From Granulosicoccus sp045106855 (GTDB taxonomy: Bacteria > Pseudomonadota > Gammaproteobacteria > Granulosicoccales > Granulosicoccaceae): 64,000 nt of DNA. The first letter of the stretch is position 1. Every line of letters starts with the position of its first letter. The translations under genes and the position numbers were made by a program. The stretch lies in assembly GCA_045106855.1 (NCBI GenBank), contig JBGCFI010000033.1:1-64000 (forward strand). Reading direction: 5' to 3'. A model generated the notes under the pieces. That model worked only from the letters and a program-made list of their open reading frames with translations, did no database searches and was not told the origin of the DNA. Of the stretch, positions 63,261 through 64,000 are shown one piece after another.

Positions 63261-63576
63261 CTAGCTCATAACCAGATTATGTAAGCGTAAATTCAACCCC
63301 ATATTGTTTGTACATAATCCATAGCCATGGTTAACGCAGACTTCAACGAAAGACCTCATAAAAATTATCAACCTTAATCGATAGATCAGGAACGGGTGTT
63401 CCCGATCCACCGTCTGTAGCGATGCTGAATTGCGGACTGAGCAAGTCCATCGGCAGAATAGGTTTATATCCAGCGAGGACCCATCGCGAGACTGAGTCCG
63501 AAAATGACGGAGTAAAATGCTGCCGCTTTTTAGTGTTTTCCGTGGCGGCATTTGCAACAATTCGTTTTACAGCCAT
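63261..63576 (-). pseudogene. Decayed VOC/glyoxalase-like gene
   Basis: On the minus strand MAVKRIVANAATEN starts at 63576, and FSIATDGGSGTPVPDLSIKVDNF follows, ending at a stop near 63343. Both segments match the start and middle of VOC (glyoxalase/bleomycin-resistance-fold) proteins of the form that begin AVKRIVANIA and contain GGSGTPVPDLSIEVDD. The residues in between do not fit the fold and appear frame-shifted, and a continuation toward 63261 in another frame resembles the WGVRRFYVRDP end. The family is about 115-125 residues. No intact frame spans it, so it is a broken gene. Confidence 0.55.
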
Positions 63577-64000
63577 CCAATACCCCAGAGCTTCGGAGAG
63601 GTTTGAGGATAACTGTCTACATTTCTGAGATTGTTTTTGCATTCACGCCAGAGAATATGTCCGCTTTCGCAATGTTGTCATTGTCAAGTGTATCCAGCGC
63701 TGGGAAAAATATCGACTAACTCACAATTATAGTGATGGCATTGCGTCAGTGCAGATGCGCGACTTGTCCCTCTCGACGGGTAGGCTGTTGTTACTGAAAA
63801 TCCTGAAAACAGCAGTAGTTCAACTATTAACAATTGTATTTAGTGCATTATTGTCGGCTGCTTGGAGCGGTGGGCCCTTTTTTTCTATGCTTGCGCCGTG
63901 GCGGCACGCGAAACCGTCAGACGCTCATACCGGGCGTACGGGCGACAGATAATATTAAATTGCAAATTAGCTAGATACTATCCACAGTCATCGGCCGATC
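63577..64000. other. Gene-free right end
   Basis: 424 bp without a gene I can support. A 67-codon open frame at 63749-63952 starts with hydrophobic residues but has no ribosome site, and its end is basic and low in structure. The end of the window is AT-rich and may be upstream of a gene beyond the edge. Confidence 0.4.

Noticed and set aside
63749..63952. A 67-residue plus-strand frame with a hydrophobic stretch
   Set aside because: No ribosome site or family match. The tail is basic and the codon use looks random.

Overview
The window looks like the chromosome of a large-genome, environmental (probably marine) gammaproteobacterium. A full-length PlsB acyltransferase with the gammaproteobacterial layout, a PqiABC lipid-transport operon, a LivKHMGF-type ABC operon, and many small-molecule exporters and Gfo/Idh/MocA dehydrogenases point that way. 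A Granulosicoccus-like organism would fit, but that is only an impression. I saw no tRNA, rRNA, CRISPR array, phage or insertion sequence. Most of the window is ordinary, densely packed chromosome.

Layout. 1-1233: sugar or sugar-alcohol ABC binding protein, cut by the window edge. 1397-1978: cobinamide kinase CobU/CobP. 2055-7130: a tight operon of a beta-hydroxyacid dehydrogenase followed by larA, larC, larE and larB. It holds a complete set for making the nickel-pincer nucleotide cofactor plus one LarA-type racemase/epimerase. 7249-12405: small membrane protein, DMT exporter, CBS protein plus inositol-2-dehydrogenase-like enzyme, a split YeeE/YedE sulfur transporter pair, and a YcaQ-type DNA glycosylase. 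12499-14577: glycine-rich DUF533/TerB-like protein and an alpha/beta hydrolase. 14670-20059: pqiA (as two genes), pqiB and pqiC, overlapped directly by a ThuA-domain protein and another Gfo/Idh/MocA dehydrogenase.

20060-21589 is the most unusual stretch. A secreted DUF1566-type protein has a C-terminal segment with the codon pattern of a diversity-generating retroelement (DGR) variable region. It is followed 55 bp later by a truncated Avd-like gene. No reverse transcriptase or template repeat is in the window, so this is either a remote DGR target locus or a decayed DGR. 21590-27581 holds a J-domain protein, a VWA/DUF2201 protein, a MoxR ATPase and a two-helix membrane protein, a likely chaperone-like module interrupted by a DMT exporter.

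27722-36439: acyltransferase, cytochrome P450, NudK-like Nudix hydrolase, a large surface protein with about 17 GDGTDGxP repeats coupled to an OmpA-family protein, NnrU and a spermidine-synthase-like protein. 36440-46574: TraF-like outer-membrane protein, plsB, an AhpD-like protein, DUF2237, a pair of membrane GTPases and an ABC exporter. 46689-53106: a cupin, a flavin monooxygenase and a complete Liv-type ABC importer on one strand, suggesting uptake and oxidation of an aromatic or other organic acid. 53514-59823: lipoprotein metallo-hydrolase, DMT exporter, an orphan pair of PQQ-dehydrogenase-associated proteins preceded by a 9-bp tandem repeat, and a TetA-like MFS pump. 60279-63119: a secreted GH43 enzyme with three malectin-like modules. 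The last 880 bp contains only a strong hairpin and a decayed VOC/glyoxalase-like gene.
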